This document shows positions 34,602 through 42,077 of a DNA stretch of 64,000 nt, piece by piece. Made by a program: the position numbers and the translations under genes. The notes beneath the pieces are model-generated. The model made no database searches and was not told the DNA's origin. It saw only the letters and a program-made list of their open reading frames with translations. The DNA comes from Ornithinibacillus massiliensis. GTDB lineage: Bacteria; Bacillota; Bacilli; Bacillales; Amphibacillaceae. Positions within the stretch are counted from its first letter, which is position 1, and each line of letters begins with the position of its first letter. Location: positions 640,179 through 704,178 of the forward strand of contig NZ_JAGXBY010000003.1 of NCBI RefSeq assembly GCF_018310345.1, given 5' to 3'.

Positions 34602-34793
34602 TCATGTTGTAGAAGAGCAAGTTGAGCTTGAACCACATGTAGAGCAGTTGCTACCAAACGCAGAACCACTAGTAGCAGCTGTCTCTGGTAGAGCCGTAGC
34701 TTCATTGATATCAACAAACTCTAACTCTTCAATGTCTGCAAATAATTGATCAATTTTTTCATTTTCATTGATCTTTGTAAGTTCTTTTGACAT
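34602..34793 (-). CDS. Thiopeptide-type precursor peptide
   Basis: This 63-residue peptide has an acidic, Leu/Ile/Phe-rich leader (IDQLFADIEELEFVDINEA, residues 14-32), then ALPETAAT like the ALPE...A boundary of thiopeptide leaders, then a core. The core is SNCSTCGSSSTCSSTT (48-63) or begins at Ser42, preceded by SGSAFG. From Ser42 it holds 13 Ser/Thr and three Cys. It ends in Thr-Thr as thiocillin and micrococcin do. The ATG is set by AAAGGAGGTG 6 bases upstream; a GTG 9 bases further out lies inside that site. It is 23 bases after the SDR gene. Confidence 0.9.
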   Translation of the reverse strand: MSKELTKINENEKIDQLFADIEELEFVDINEATALPETAATSGSAFGSNCSTCGSSSTCSSTT

Positions 34794-34816
34794 AATTATC
34801 ACCTCCTTTAATAGAA

Positions 34817-35527
34817 TTAAACTACAGTATATCCATAGTCTATAACAATATTTTGACCTCTAATTGCATCGCTTTTATCAGATGTTAAAAATTCGATTAC
34901 ATTAGAAACTTCAGTTGGTGTTACTAGCTTTTTATAAGGAATTCTATTTATAAGTCTCTTACCAGGGAAGCTATCAAAATATTCCTTGTTTTCCTCTGTT
35001 AATACATAGGTTGGTGAAACACAATTTATCTTAATATCTTTATTCGAATACTTAGCGAAGTCAACAGTTAGATTTTTTACTAGTTGAATAATCGCTGCCT
35101 TAGACGGCCCATAATCTACTCGATCTTCATGCCCAACGATTCCATTTTGCGATGCAACACACACGATGGAAATTTTTTCAGAAAACAGGTTATATATCCG
35201 TTTTAGGAATTTAACAATTCCAAATAAATTTATATCAAATGTTTCTTGCCAGGAATCGGTTGTCGAAGTAAAAAAGTTTCTCATATAATTAACACCAGCT
35301 AAATATATTACGCCATCAATATTCAAATTCTTTCCCTTAATTACTTCATATATTTTATTAAGATCTTGTTCTGATGTAATATCATAAGATAACTGAATGG
35401 AATTAGAATTTTCCACCATTTCTTCGCCTAAAGATTTATCTATACATACTTGAAAATAATCTTTAAAGGTATCTCTAACAGCTTGTCCTATAATTCCTTC
35501 AGAACCAATAATGATTATGTTTTTCAA
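34817..35527 (-). CDS. Short-chain dehydrogenase/reductase (TclP/TclS-like candidate)
   Basis: This 236-residue SDR has the dinucleotide motif GSEGIIG (8-14), LAGVNY in the NNAG position, the catalytic Ser in VASQNG, and Tyr/Lys in DYGPSKAA. It is complete and looks active with NAD(P). In thiocillin-type clusters such enzymes oxidise and decarboxylate the C-terminal Thr (TclP) or reduce the resulting ketone (TclS). The core here also ends in Thr-Thr and the gene is next to the precursor, so C-terminal tailoring is likely. The TTG start follows GAGGTG by 6 bases. Confidence 0.8.
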   Translation of the reverse strand: MKNIIIIGSEGIIGQAVRDTFKDYFQVCIDKSLGEEMVENSNSIQLSYDITSEQDLNKIYEVIKGKNLNIDGVIYLAGVNYMRNFFTSTTDSWQETFDINLFGIVKFLKRIYNLFSEKISIVCVASQNGIVGHEDRVDYGPSKAAIIQLVKNLTVDFAKYSNKDIKINCVSPTYVLTEENKEYFDSFPGKRLINRIPYKKLVTPTEVSNVIEFLTSDKSDAIRGQNIVIDYGYTVV

Positions 35528-35556
35528 TAACCACACCTCAACTCAGTATTAAGATT

Positions 35557-36759
35557 CTATGATATGCTCTCGATAATCTTATAAAACTGTTCTTTAAAAG
35601 ATTCCAGTTTATTAGGAATATATTTTTGTAATTCTATAGAATCGATTTTGTTCTTTAAATAATACTCTAGTAAAAGTAAGGTTGCTTTATTTACTTTGTA
35701 ATTCTTGTTTAGGGAAATATTATATAAATAATATTGATCATCTATTACGAACCCGATAAGCTTAAAATCTTTATGTTTTTGTAGATATTCTTTAGTAAAA
35801 AATGCATTGTAAGGGGTAACCATATACATCTTCTTTTTTCCTAGTAAAGCAGAAATGTTTATAACCATTGGGAATATTCTCATGATTGGTGTAGTCATAC
35901 GGGTATTTTTGTAACTTAAGTAGTTAACTAGCACATAAAAATCTTCATCAAAATTATTCGTAATAAGATAGTTTTTACTGTAATCCCTGAAGATGCCATC
36001 TTTAAAATAGAATAACCGCTGATTTCTATCGATGTTCATCACTGCGGAATAATCAATAATGCCATTGGTAATTTGATTATTCAACACTTCACCATTACTT
36101 TGAAAAGATTTCATACCCTCTATTATTTCTTCTTCGTTCATATGAATTAGATTCATATATTCTATTGTTTCTTTTTCTCTGTGAAAGTTTACTAGGACTG
36201 GAAACAATTCAGGCAGGATATCAGTGGTACATCTATCATAAAAAATGATTGAATTTATAACACAATTCTTTAAGACACTACTATTTATTTTGTTTAATAA
36301 ATCCTTATTTTCAACATAAAAATGTTTGATTTGATTTCCTTTGGTGTTTAGAGGATAGTGGCCCGTTAACAATAGTTGTAAGGCATCTTTTATAGGGGAC
36401 GTTTCCTGTTCAAACTTTACATGTAAAGCAGTGTTGTTAGGAAACTTTTTTCTAAGGTTGTAACTAGATAAAGTAGAGTGGCCAATTTTCAATATTTGGT
36501 TAGTATCGACTAATTGGAAACGGATTGGATAATTGTTATTTAAGAATCCTACAAACCTATGCATTCTTTTACCATCGCATACAAATATATAATCCGTTAC
36601 GTTGTAATATTCAAGAAAGGAGTAAAAATCATCTGGTGTGTTAGTATAGAAATCTAGTAATTCAATCGAATCTAGCTTATTTAAATCTGCTCCGATTAAT
36701 TGGTTTGTCATGTGGAACATTCCATACTTATCCTCATATACATATCCGATAACTAGCAA
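35557..36759 (-). CDS. Relative of the C-terminal part of the SPASM-like protein; first gene of the cluster
   Basis: This 400-residue protein shares two regions with the SPASM-like protein: TGHYPLNTKGNQIKH (132-146) against TGYYPYNFAGGNSKH, and VTPYNAFF...KVNKATLLLLEYYL near the end against STPFNTHM...KIPTAVALVFEGLL. Between these it lacks the cysteine block. So it seems to be a cysteine-free relative with the same terminal winged-helix-like domain. It may bind the leader or form a heteromer with the larger protein. The start is probably a TTG behind AGAGGTG. Its function is unknown. Confidence 0.65.
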   Translation of the reverse strand: MLVIGYVYEDKYGMFHMTNQLIGADLNKLDSIELLDFYTNTPDDFYSFLEYYNVTDYIFVCDGKRMHRFVGFLNNNYPIRFQLVDTNQILKIGHSTLSSYNLRKKFPNNTALHVKFEQETSPIKDALQLLLTGHYPLNTKGNQIKHFYVENKDLLNKINSSVLKNCVINSIIFYDRCTTDILPELFPVLVNFHREKETIEYMNLIHMNEEEIIEGMKSFQSNGEVLNNQITNGIIDYSAVMNIDRNQRLFYFKDGIFRDYSKNYLITNNFDEDFYVLVNYLSYKNTRMTTPIMRIFPMVINISALLGKKKMYMVTPYNAFFTKEYLQKHKDFKLIGFVIDDQYYLYNISLNKNYKVNKATLLLLEYYLKNKIDSIELQKYIPNKLESFKEQFYKIIESIS

Positions 36760-36804
36760 TTTACAAACAACACCTCTATAGACTTTATTAATAATTCGAT
36801 TATC

Positions 36805-36833
36805 ATTTTAGCATTACAATTACATGAAGTAAA
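36805..36833 (-). promoter_or_regulatory. Candidate promoter of the RiPP operon
   Basis: On the minus strand there is TTTACT (36828-36833), a 17-base spacer and TAAAAT (36805-36810), about 45 bases before the first gene. It is the best sigma-A match in the divergent gap. No clear operator was found. Confidence 0.5.
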
Positions 36834-36982
36834 TAATTTTTCTTAATTATTTATAAAATTTTAACATTATTGAAATTAGTCTATCACTCTATTATAATAA
36901 CCATTAATTGGAATCAACAATTTTATTGTGACTACCATTGATAATCTCTTCTAAATTATTATAAATAAAAGAGGTGTTATAA

Positions 36983-38308
36983 TTGAGTACGAAGAATATG
37001 CTTTATCCACATGTTCACCCTTTAAAGCCAGTATCCTATGGACCTGATTTCCCTATTATAGTTCGGGGTGAAGGGATATACATCCAAGACACACAAGGAA
37101 AAGTTTATCTTGATGCAATAAGTGGTTTATGGAACGTTTCTTTAGGTTATGGAAATCATAAAATTAATGAGGCCATAATAAATCAGCTAGATAAAATTGC
37201 TTATGTCAATCCAATACAACATAGTAACCCTACTACAGTAAAGTTTGCAGAACAACTATTAAACGTTGTTCCAGATAATATAGTAAATGTTATCTATACA
37301 TGCACTGGTTCTGAATCTACAGAACTAGCAATTAAGATCGCTCGTAAATATAATCAACTAAAAAGTAGACCCCATAAAAACAAAATTGCCACATTAGATT
37401 TATCCTACCATGGTACGTATTACGGATCGATGAGTATCAGTGGAGTTGATCGTGAAGTTTCTTCAGAATATGGTCCTAATCTGTCAGGGATGATTTTTTT
37501 ACCCACTCCTGTTAAGAAATACCCTAATCAAGCAAATAGTGATAGCATTGACGAGATTAAGGAAGAGTTACACAATATTTTCAATCAAGATGGGGGAAAT
37601 ATTGCTGCAGTAATTATAGAGCCTGTACTAGGTTCCGGGGGATCCATACCTCTCACGGTAGAATATGTTCAATTGATAAAAAAATTCTGTCTGCAACATG
37701 ATATCTTGTTAGTCATCGATGAAGTAGCTACAGGCTTTGGTAGGACTGGAAGATTGTTTGGGTTTGAGCATTATAACATTGAACCAGATGTCCTTTGTTT
37801 GTCTAAAGGAATTAATAATGGTTATTTGCCATTAGGAGCTACTTTAATTAGCAGTAAAATTTATGAAACCTTTATAAGTCATAATGCCCAAATTGAACAT
37901 TTATCCACACAGAATGGTAATCCATTAGCTTGTGCTGCAGGAATTACCTCCTTGGAAATAATCAATGATGATAAATTACTAAAACACGTGACAAACATTG
38001 GCGAATATCTTCGAAACGAAATTTTTAATACACTCCAGAGTCATAAGAATTTTTCCGAAACACGAGGTAAAGGTCTTATGCTAGGTATTGAATTGGTTAA
38101 AAATAAAAAAACTTATCAATGCCTCAGCTACCAACAGATTAGTGAGCTTGTTAATAAATTTACGCAAAAAGGACTAATTGTTTATCCATTCTTTAATCAG
38201 CCACGTACAACAGGAATACATTTATTCCCGCCATTTATATTAACATATGAAGAAGCTAATAAAATTGTGAATATTATCAAGAAAGTATTTGATAATACTA
38301 TTTATTGA
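36983..38308 (+). CDS. Class III (omega-type) aminotransferase
   Basis: This 441-residue PLP enzyme has the fold-type I class III pattern: GSESTELAIKIAR, YHGTYYGSMSISG, LLVIDEVATGFGRTGRLFGF with the PLP-ring aspartate, and LSKGINNGYLPLGATLIS with the Schiff-base lysine. Such enzymes move amino groups between omega-amines or amino acids and keto compounds. It is divergent from the RiPP operon and shares its AT-rich character, so it may belong to the island. The start is TTG, behind AAAGAGGTG; a TTGATA/TATAAA pair lies a short way before it. Confidence 0.88.
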   Translation: MSTKNMLYPHVHPLKPVSYGPDFPIIVRGEGIYIQDTQGKVYLDAISGLWNVSLGYGNHKINEAIINQLDKIAYVNPIQHSNPTTVKFAEQLLNVVPDNIVNVIYTCTGSESTELAIKIARKYNQLKSRPHKNKIATLDLSYHGTYYGSMSISGVDREVSSEYGPNLSGMIFLPTPVKKYPNQANSDSIDEIKEELHNIFNQDGGNIAAVIIEPVLGSGGSIPLTVEYVQLIKKFCLQHDILLVIDEVATGFGRTGRLFGFEHYNIEPDVLCLSKGINNGYLPLGATLISSKIYETFISHNAQIEHLSTQNGNPLACAAGITSLEIINDDKLLKHVTNIGEYLRNEIFNTLQSHKNFSETRGKGLMLGIELVKNKKTYQCLSYQQISELVNKFTQKGLIVYPFFNQPRTTGIHLFPPFILTYEEANKIVNIIKKVFDNTIY

Positions 38309-38366
38309 TATTTTCTTGAACATTAACATCCTTATAGCCCACACTTTTATTGCTAGATAAATTAAT

Positions 38367-38625
38367 CCAGGTTTTGATCCTATTATGAAAATATGCAATA
38401 AAATTACTCGTGATTTAATTATGGTGGAATGCAATCCTTTTAACTACTTTTCAATTGAAATAGCTCAACGCTTTTACGATTAGGCTCACCTTAATTAATA
38501 TTGGTGAAATACTAGAAGGCAATATTCCTATAAGAACCGTAACGAAATGTTATTCTGCTTTAGAAAATTATTTTATATCTACATTGAAACCAAATTTTCG
38601 AACGATTCTTTTGTTATTTTAACTA
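38367..38625 (+). pseudogene. Decayed gene pieces at the right edge of the island
   Basis: Two protein-like stretches lie in two frames: INPGFDPIMKICNKITRDL, continuing to a TAG near 38484, and then INIGEILEGNIPIRTVTKCY, continuing to a TAA near 38625. Each looks like real coding sequence but neither has a start or the length of a gene. The order could suit the end of an ATP-grasp protein, but this is a guess. I read it as one gene broken by a frameshift and losing its 5' part. Confidence 0.4.
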
Positions 38626-38746
38626 TTTTAATTTGGTGTATTACTTATCACGATTATGGATTATAAATATTCAAAAAGTATTCTATTATACGAAGAAATC
38701 CCTAGTTCATCCCATATCATTGCTAAAATAAATATTGTTGTTTAAT

Positions 38747-38790
38747 AAGAGGCCATTTTGTCAATCCTTCGATAATGGACTCTTTTTTTA
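38747..38790 (+). terminator. Terminator at the right edge of the island
   Basis: A stem of 10 pairs with one mismatch (AAGAGGCCATT with AATGGACTCTT) is followed by eight T residues on the plus strand. It ends transcription from the aminotransferase and the gene remains. Confidence 0.75.
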
Positions 38791-38930
38791 TTATCACTAC
38801 AAGGTTTCATGGAATCTCCTAGAACCTGTTATAGTAGTTAATTAACAATTTCTTAAAGCAAAAGCACTTCACATTTCACATACCATACTTAATGGAGGAT
38901 AATCACTATACATACTAAAATATTGACGTA

Positions 38931-38950
38931 GTACAAATTCAACTTTGTAC
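38931..38950. promoter_or_regulatory. Palindromic operator-like site before the metallo-hydrolase gene
   Basis: The 20-base palindrome gtacaaattcaactttgtac has perfect 7-bp arms and a 6-base centre. It follows a TTGACG (-35-like, 38923-38928), so a bound protein would block the promoter. No regulator gene is adjacent. Confidence 0.5.
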
Positions 38951-39000
38951 AAGGGGATATTTAAGAAAAGGTTCACTTTCATTACATTACAGGAGGAGCA

Positions 39001-40116
39001 ATGAGAAGAGCAATGCTGTATTTCGTAATTTTTTTAATTCTACTATTGGTATCCATTATTATATTTTTAACTATCAACCCCGTGTTCGGTGGAAATCCAA
39101 GTAAACAACAACAAGAGAAATTTGAGAAATTACCTAACTATCAAAACGGAAAGTTTACCAATCAAGTAGCAACAGAGATGAACATGGGAATCTCTGGGAT
39201 GTTCAAGATGATTAAAGAATCTATCTTCCCAGGAGATAACGATCGCTCTCCAACTGGGGACTTACCTATTTCTAAATTTGATTGGGACATGGTGAAAAGT
39301 GAAGAAGATAGTTTAACTTGGTTTGGTCATTCTACTATTTTATTAAGTATTGATAATAAGAAAATATTGGTAGATCCAATGCTTGGACCGAGGCCCTCTC
39401 CAGTTTCATTTGCAGGGGGAAGTAAACGCTATAGTCAGGATCTTTTATATATTATTGAGGAATTGCCACCTATAGATGCAGTTTTCATTACGCATGATCA
39501 TTATGATCACTTAGATTATACATCCATACTTAAGCTAATGGAGAAGGGATCTCATTTTTTTGTTCCTCTAGGAGTAAGTACTCATCTTATTCGATGGGGA
39601 GTTGGCAAAGAAAGAATTACAGAACTTAATTGGTGGGACGAAACAGATTTTAACGGTTTAACGATTGCATTGACGCCATCCAAACATTTCTCAGGAAGAG
39701 GGCTACTCAATCGTAACTCCACTTTATGGGGAGGTTGGGTTATTCTAGGGGAGAATACACGTTTTTATACAAGTGGGGATGGCGGATATGATAAACATTT
39801 TAAGGAAATAGGAGAAAAATACGGTCCGTTTGATATTACTCTAATAGAAGGTGGACAATATGATGAGCTCTGGGACTGGGCTCATATGAAACCAGAAGAA
39901 GCCCTTCAAGCTCACTTAGATGTAAATGGAAAGAATATGATGTTAATTCATTGGGCTGCATTTACCCTCAGCTATCACAGCTGGACAGATCCAATTGAAC
40001 GAGCATTAAAAGAAGCTGAAAGATTAGAAGTGAATATCATGGCTCCACAAATTGGGGAAACGGTTCCTTTAAATAGAGACTTGCCATTAGAACCTGATTA
40101 TTGGTGGGATTTTTAG
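39001..40116 (+). CDS. NAPE-PLD-like / UlaG-like MBL-fold metallo-hydrolase, membrane-anchored
   Basis: This 371-residue protein has an N-terminal membrane anchor (residues 5-26) and a metallo-beta-lactamase fold. Metal ligands are HDHYDH (165-170), with WFGHSTILL before it and SGDGGYD and MLIHWAAF after. The order resembles bacterial NAPE-PLD-like and UlaG-like hydrolases, which cut phosphodiester or lactone bonds. The substrate is unknown; a membrane lipid is plausible from the anchor. It stands alone between two terminators, with AGGAGG before the ATG. Confidence 0.85.
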   Translation: MRRAMLYFVIFLILLLVSIIIFLTINPVFGGNPSKQQQEKFEKLPNYQNGKFTNQVATEMNMGISGMFKMIKESIFPGDNDRSPTGDLPISKFDWDMVKSEEDSLTWFGHSTILLSIDNKKILVDPMLGPRPSPVSFAGGSKRYSQDLLYIIEELPPIDAVFITHDHYDHLDYTSILKLMEKGSHFFVPLGVSTHLIRWGVGKERITELNWWDETDFNGLTIALTPSKHFSGRGLLNRNSTLWGGWVILGENTRFYTSGDGGYDKHFKEIGEKYGPFDITLIEGGQYDELWDWAHMKPEEALQAHLDVNGKNMMLIHWAAFTLSYHSWTDPIERALKEAERLEVNIMAPQIGETVPLNRDLPLEPDYWWDF

Positions 40117-40171
40117 TTGGAAATTTAAGTTTCTGATTAAGTTAGAGTTGCCGATACTGATTGTTCAAAAG

Positions 40172-40235
40172 AATACTCCCCATACGGTACGCAGATTCTA
40201 AAGAAAAATCTGTTTTGCCTTATGGGGAGTATTTT
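40172..40235. terminator. Bidirectional terminator between convergent genes
   Basis: A 13-bp perfect stem (AATACTCCCCATA and complement at 40221-40233) encloses a smaller hairpin (CAGATT...AATCTG). T-runs follow on both strands. It serves the metallo-hydrolase gene and the dus gene. Confidence 0.8.
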
Positions 40236-40275
40236 TATCTAAGGTATGAATTAATAATGACATCAAAGTCTTCTT

Positions 40276-41241
40276 TTAATTGTCTAATTCAAAGTTATCA
40301 AGCATTGCACGTACTTCATCCGTTGACTCTGTGCTCATCAACTGATTTCTTAATTCACTCGCCCCTCGAAATCCTTTAACATAAATCTTAAAGAAGCGAT
40401 GAAGAGCCTTGAACGAGCGTGTCTCTAATTCTTGTGAATATTTATCATAAAGATCAAGATGCAATCTTAACAGATCAAGTAATTCCTTGCTGCTATGTTC
40501 TCTCGGCTCTTTTTCAAAGGCAAATGGATTTTTAAAAATACCACGACCAATCATCACTCCGTCAACACCATATTGCTCCACAAGCTGTAAACCAGTCTGA
40601 CGGTCTGGAATATCGCCATTAATCGTCAACAGTGTTTCTGGTGCTATTGCATCACGAAGATCTTTGATTTCTTTAATTAGCTCCCAATGAGCGTCAACTT
40701 GGCTCATTTCCTTTCTTGTACGCAAATGAATTGAAAGATTAGCAATGTCCTGCTTCAATACATGTGTTAGCCAGTCCCTCCACTCATCTACATCCGTATA
40801 ACCAAGTCTTGTTTTCACACTTACAGGCAATCCTCCCGCTTTTGCAGCTTGTATTATTTCTGCAGCGACTTCCGGACGAAGAATAAGGCCGCTTCCCTTT
40901 CCTTTTGCTGCCACATTAGGCACAGGACAGCCCATATTAATATCCACACCTCTAAACCCCAACTCCGCCATACCAATACTCATTTGTTGGAAGTATTCGG
41001 GCTTATCGCCCCAAATATGGGCAACAATTGGCTGTTCATCGTCTGTAAAAGTTAAACGTCCTCGTACACTTTGGGTTCCCTCTGGATGACAATAACTCTC
41101 CGTGTTTGTAAACTCAGTAAAAAACACATCTGGTCTAGCTGCTTCACTCACGACATGACGAAAAACAACATCTGTCACATCTTCCATTGGAGCAAGTATA
41201 AAAAATGGCCGTGGTAAATCACGCCAAAAATTATTTACCAT
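40276..41241 (-). CDS. tRNA-dihydrouridine synthase family protein
   Basis: This 321-residue flavoenzyme should reduce uridine in the tRNA D-loop. Family motifs are [36 protein letters not shown] with the catalytic Cys, [12 protein letters not shown] and TINGDI...[12 protein letters not shown]. The ATG at 41241 was preferred because AAAGGA lies upstream; the in-frame ATG at 41262 has no ribosome site but cannot be excluded. Which D-positions it modifies cannot be told. Confidence 0.9.
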   Translation of the reverse strand: MVNNFWRDLPRPFFILAPMEDVTDVVFRHVVSEAARPDVFFTEFTNTESYCHPEGTQSVRGRLTFTDDEQPIVAHIWGDKPEYFQQMSIGMAELGFRGVDINMGCPVPNVAAKGKGSGLILRPEVAAEIIQAAKAGGLPVSVKTRLGYTDVDEWRDWLTHVLKQDIANLSIHLRTRKEMSQVDAHWELIKEIKDLRDAIAPETLLTINGDIPDRQTGLQLVEQYGVDGVMIGRGIFKNPFAFEKEPREHSSKELLDLLRLHLDLYDKYSQELETRSFKALHRFFKIYVKGFRGASELRNQLMSTESTDEVRAMLDNFELDN

Positions 41242-41441
41242 ATTAAATTCAAATCCTTTCATTATGGGATATCAGGTCAGTATCAAATCCCAAAAGTAAA
41301 ACTATAATGTCAATGTTACCTATATACTTATAGCATGCATAAGCGCTTTTTATCAAGCTATAGTTAATTCCAAACATTATAAACTTTACCATTTACTATA
41401 AGTAACTACTAATGTTAGTAAATATAGCTCTTTTATAGAAA

Positions 41442-41465
41442 ATAAGACAGGGGCCCCTGTCTTAT
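41442..41465. terminator. 24-bp perfect palindrome, likely terminator of the PadR/ABC operon
   Basis: A perfect palindrome centred between 41453 and 41454 (ATAAGACAGGGG and its complement, no spacer) can form a 10-bp stem with a GGCC loop. T-rich sequence follows on both strands. Confidence 0.6.
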
Positions 41466-41537
41466 CTTTTCATATTTATAAGAAAATCAAGAATATCTGG
41501 AGCAAAATCCATACATTTTAACAATTATAAGCTCCTT

Positions 41538-41562
41538 CCATTCCTTAACAATTAAGGAATGA
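41538..41562 (-). terminator. Hairpin just after the padR gene
   Basis: A 9-bp stem (CATTCCTTA with TAAGGAATG) begins two bases after the PadR stop codon. No T-run follows, so it may work together with the palindrome at 41442. Confidence 0.45.
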
Positions 41563-41564
41563 CT

Positions 41565-42062
41565 CTACGAATCTGCAATCATGTCTAACCATTTTATATC
41601 AGCTTCTAAATGAAGCAACGCTCCTTCAATAAGCAGTTTCATCGTTTCATTTCCTGAGCCTACCATTTGCTTCTTGAGATGGGTAAGATGAAGAACATCC
41701 TTTATCATCGTTTCCTTTTGATTTCTTATCATGCTTTGCCTATTCTCATAAGTCACTTGATTGGCACATAGAAACTTAAAGTAAAATTCGTCCTTGAACA
41801 AGGATCTACCAACAGGCTCCTCCAACCAACGCCAGAGCTCCTCTTTACCGGCAGTTGTAATCGTATAGAGCTTGCGGTCCTTCTTATCATGACCTGGGGT
41901 TTCTACTAGTGAATCCCTTTCTAGTCGGTCAAGTGTCGTATATACCTGTCCTGCATTTAATGGCCACATTCCTTGCACCATTTCCTCGAATCCGGTCTTT
42001 AATTCATAACCATGTCTAGGTTTTTCATACAATAGGGCGAGTAGTGAATGTTTTACTGACAT
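41565..42062 (-). CDS. PadR-family transcriptional regulator
   Basis: This 165-residue protein has the PadR winged helix: LLALLYEKPRHGYELKTGFE, then AGQVYTTLDRLERDSLVETP and KLYTITTAGKEELWRWL, followed by a helical dimer domain. It is the last gene of a four-gene operon with an FtsX-type ABC system and probably represses it; ATAC...GTAT sites lie in the operon promoter. The inducer is likely the exported compound. It starts with ATG behind AGCGAGGAA. Confidence 0.88.
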   Translation of the reverse strand: MSVKHSLLALLYEKPRHGYELKTGFEEMVQGMWPLNAGQVYTTLDRLERDSLVETPGHDKKDRKLYTITTAGKEELWRWLEEPVGRSLFKDEFYFKFLCANQVTYENRQSMIRNQKETMIKDVLHLTHLKKQMVGSGNETMKLLIEGALLHLEADIKWLDMIADS

Positions 42063-42077
42063 GTTGATATTCCTCGC

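Noticed and set aside
39001..40116. Beta-lactamase (antibiotic resistance)
   Set aside because: It has the MBL metal motif, but the rest matches NAPE-PLD/UlaG-like hydrolases.
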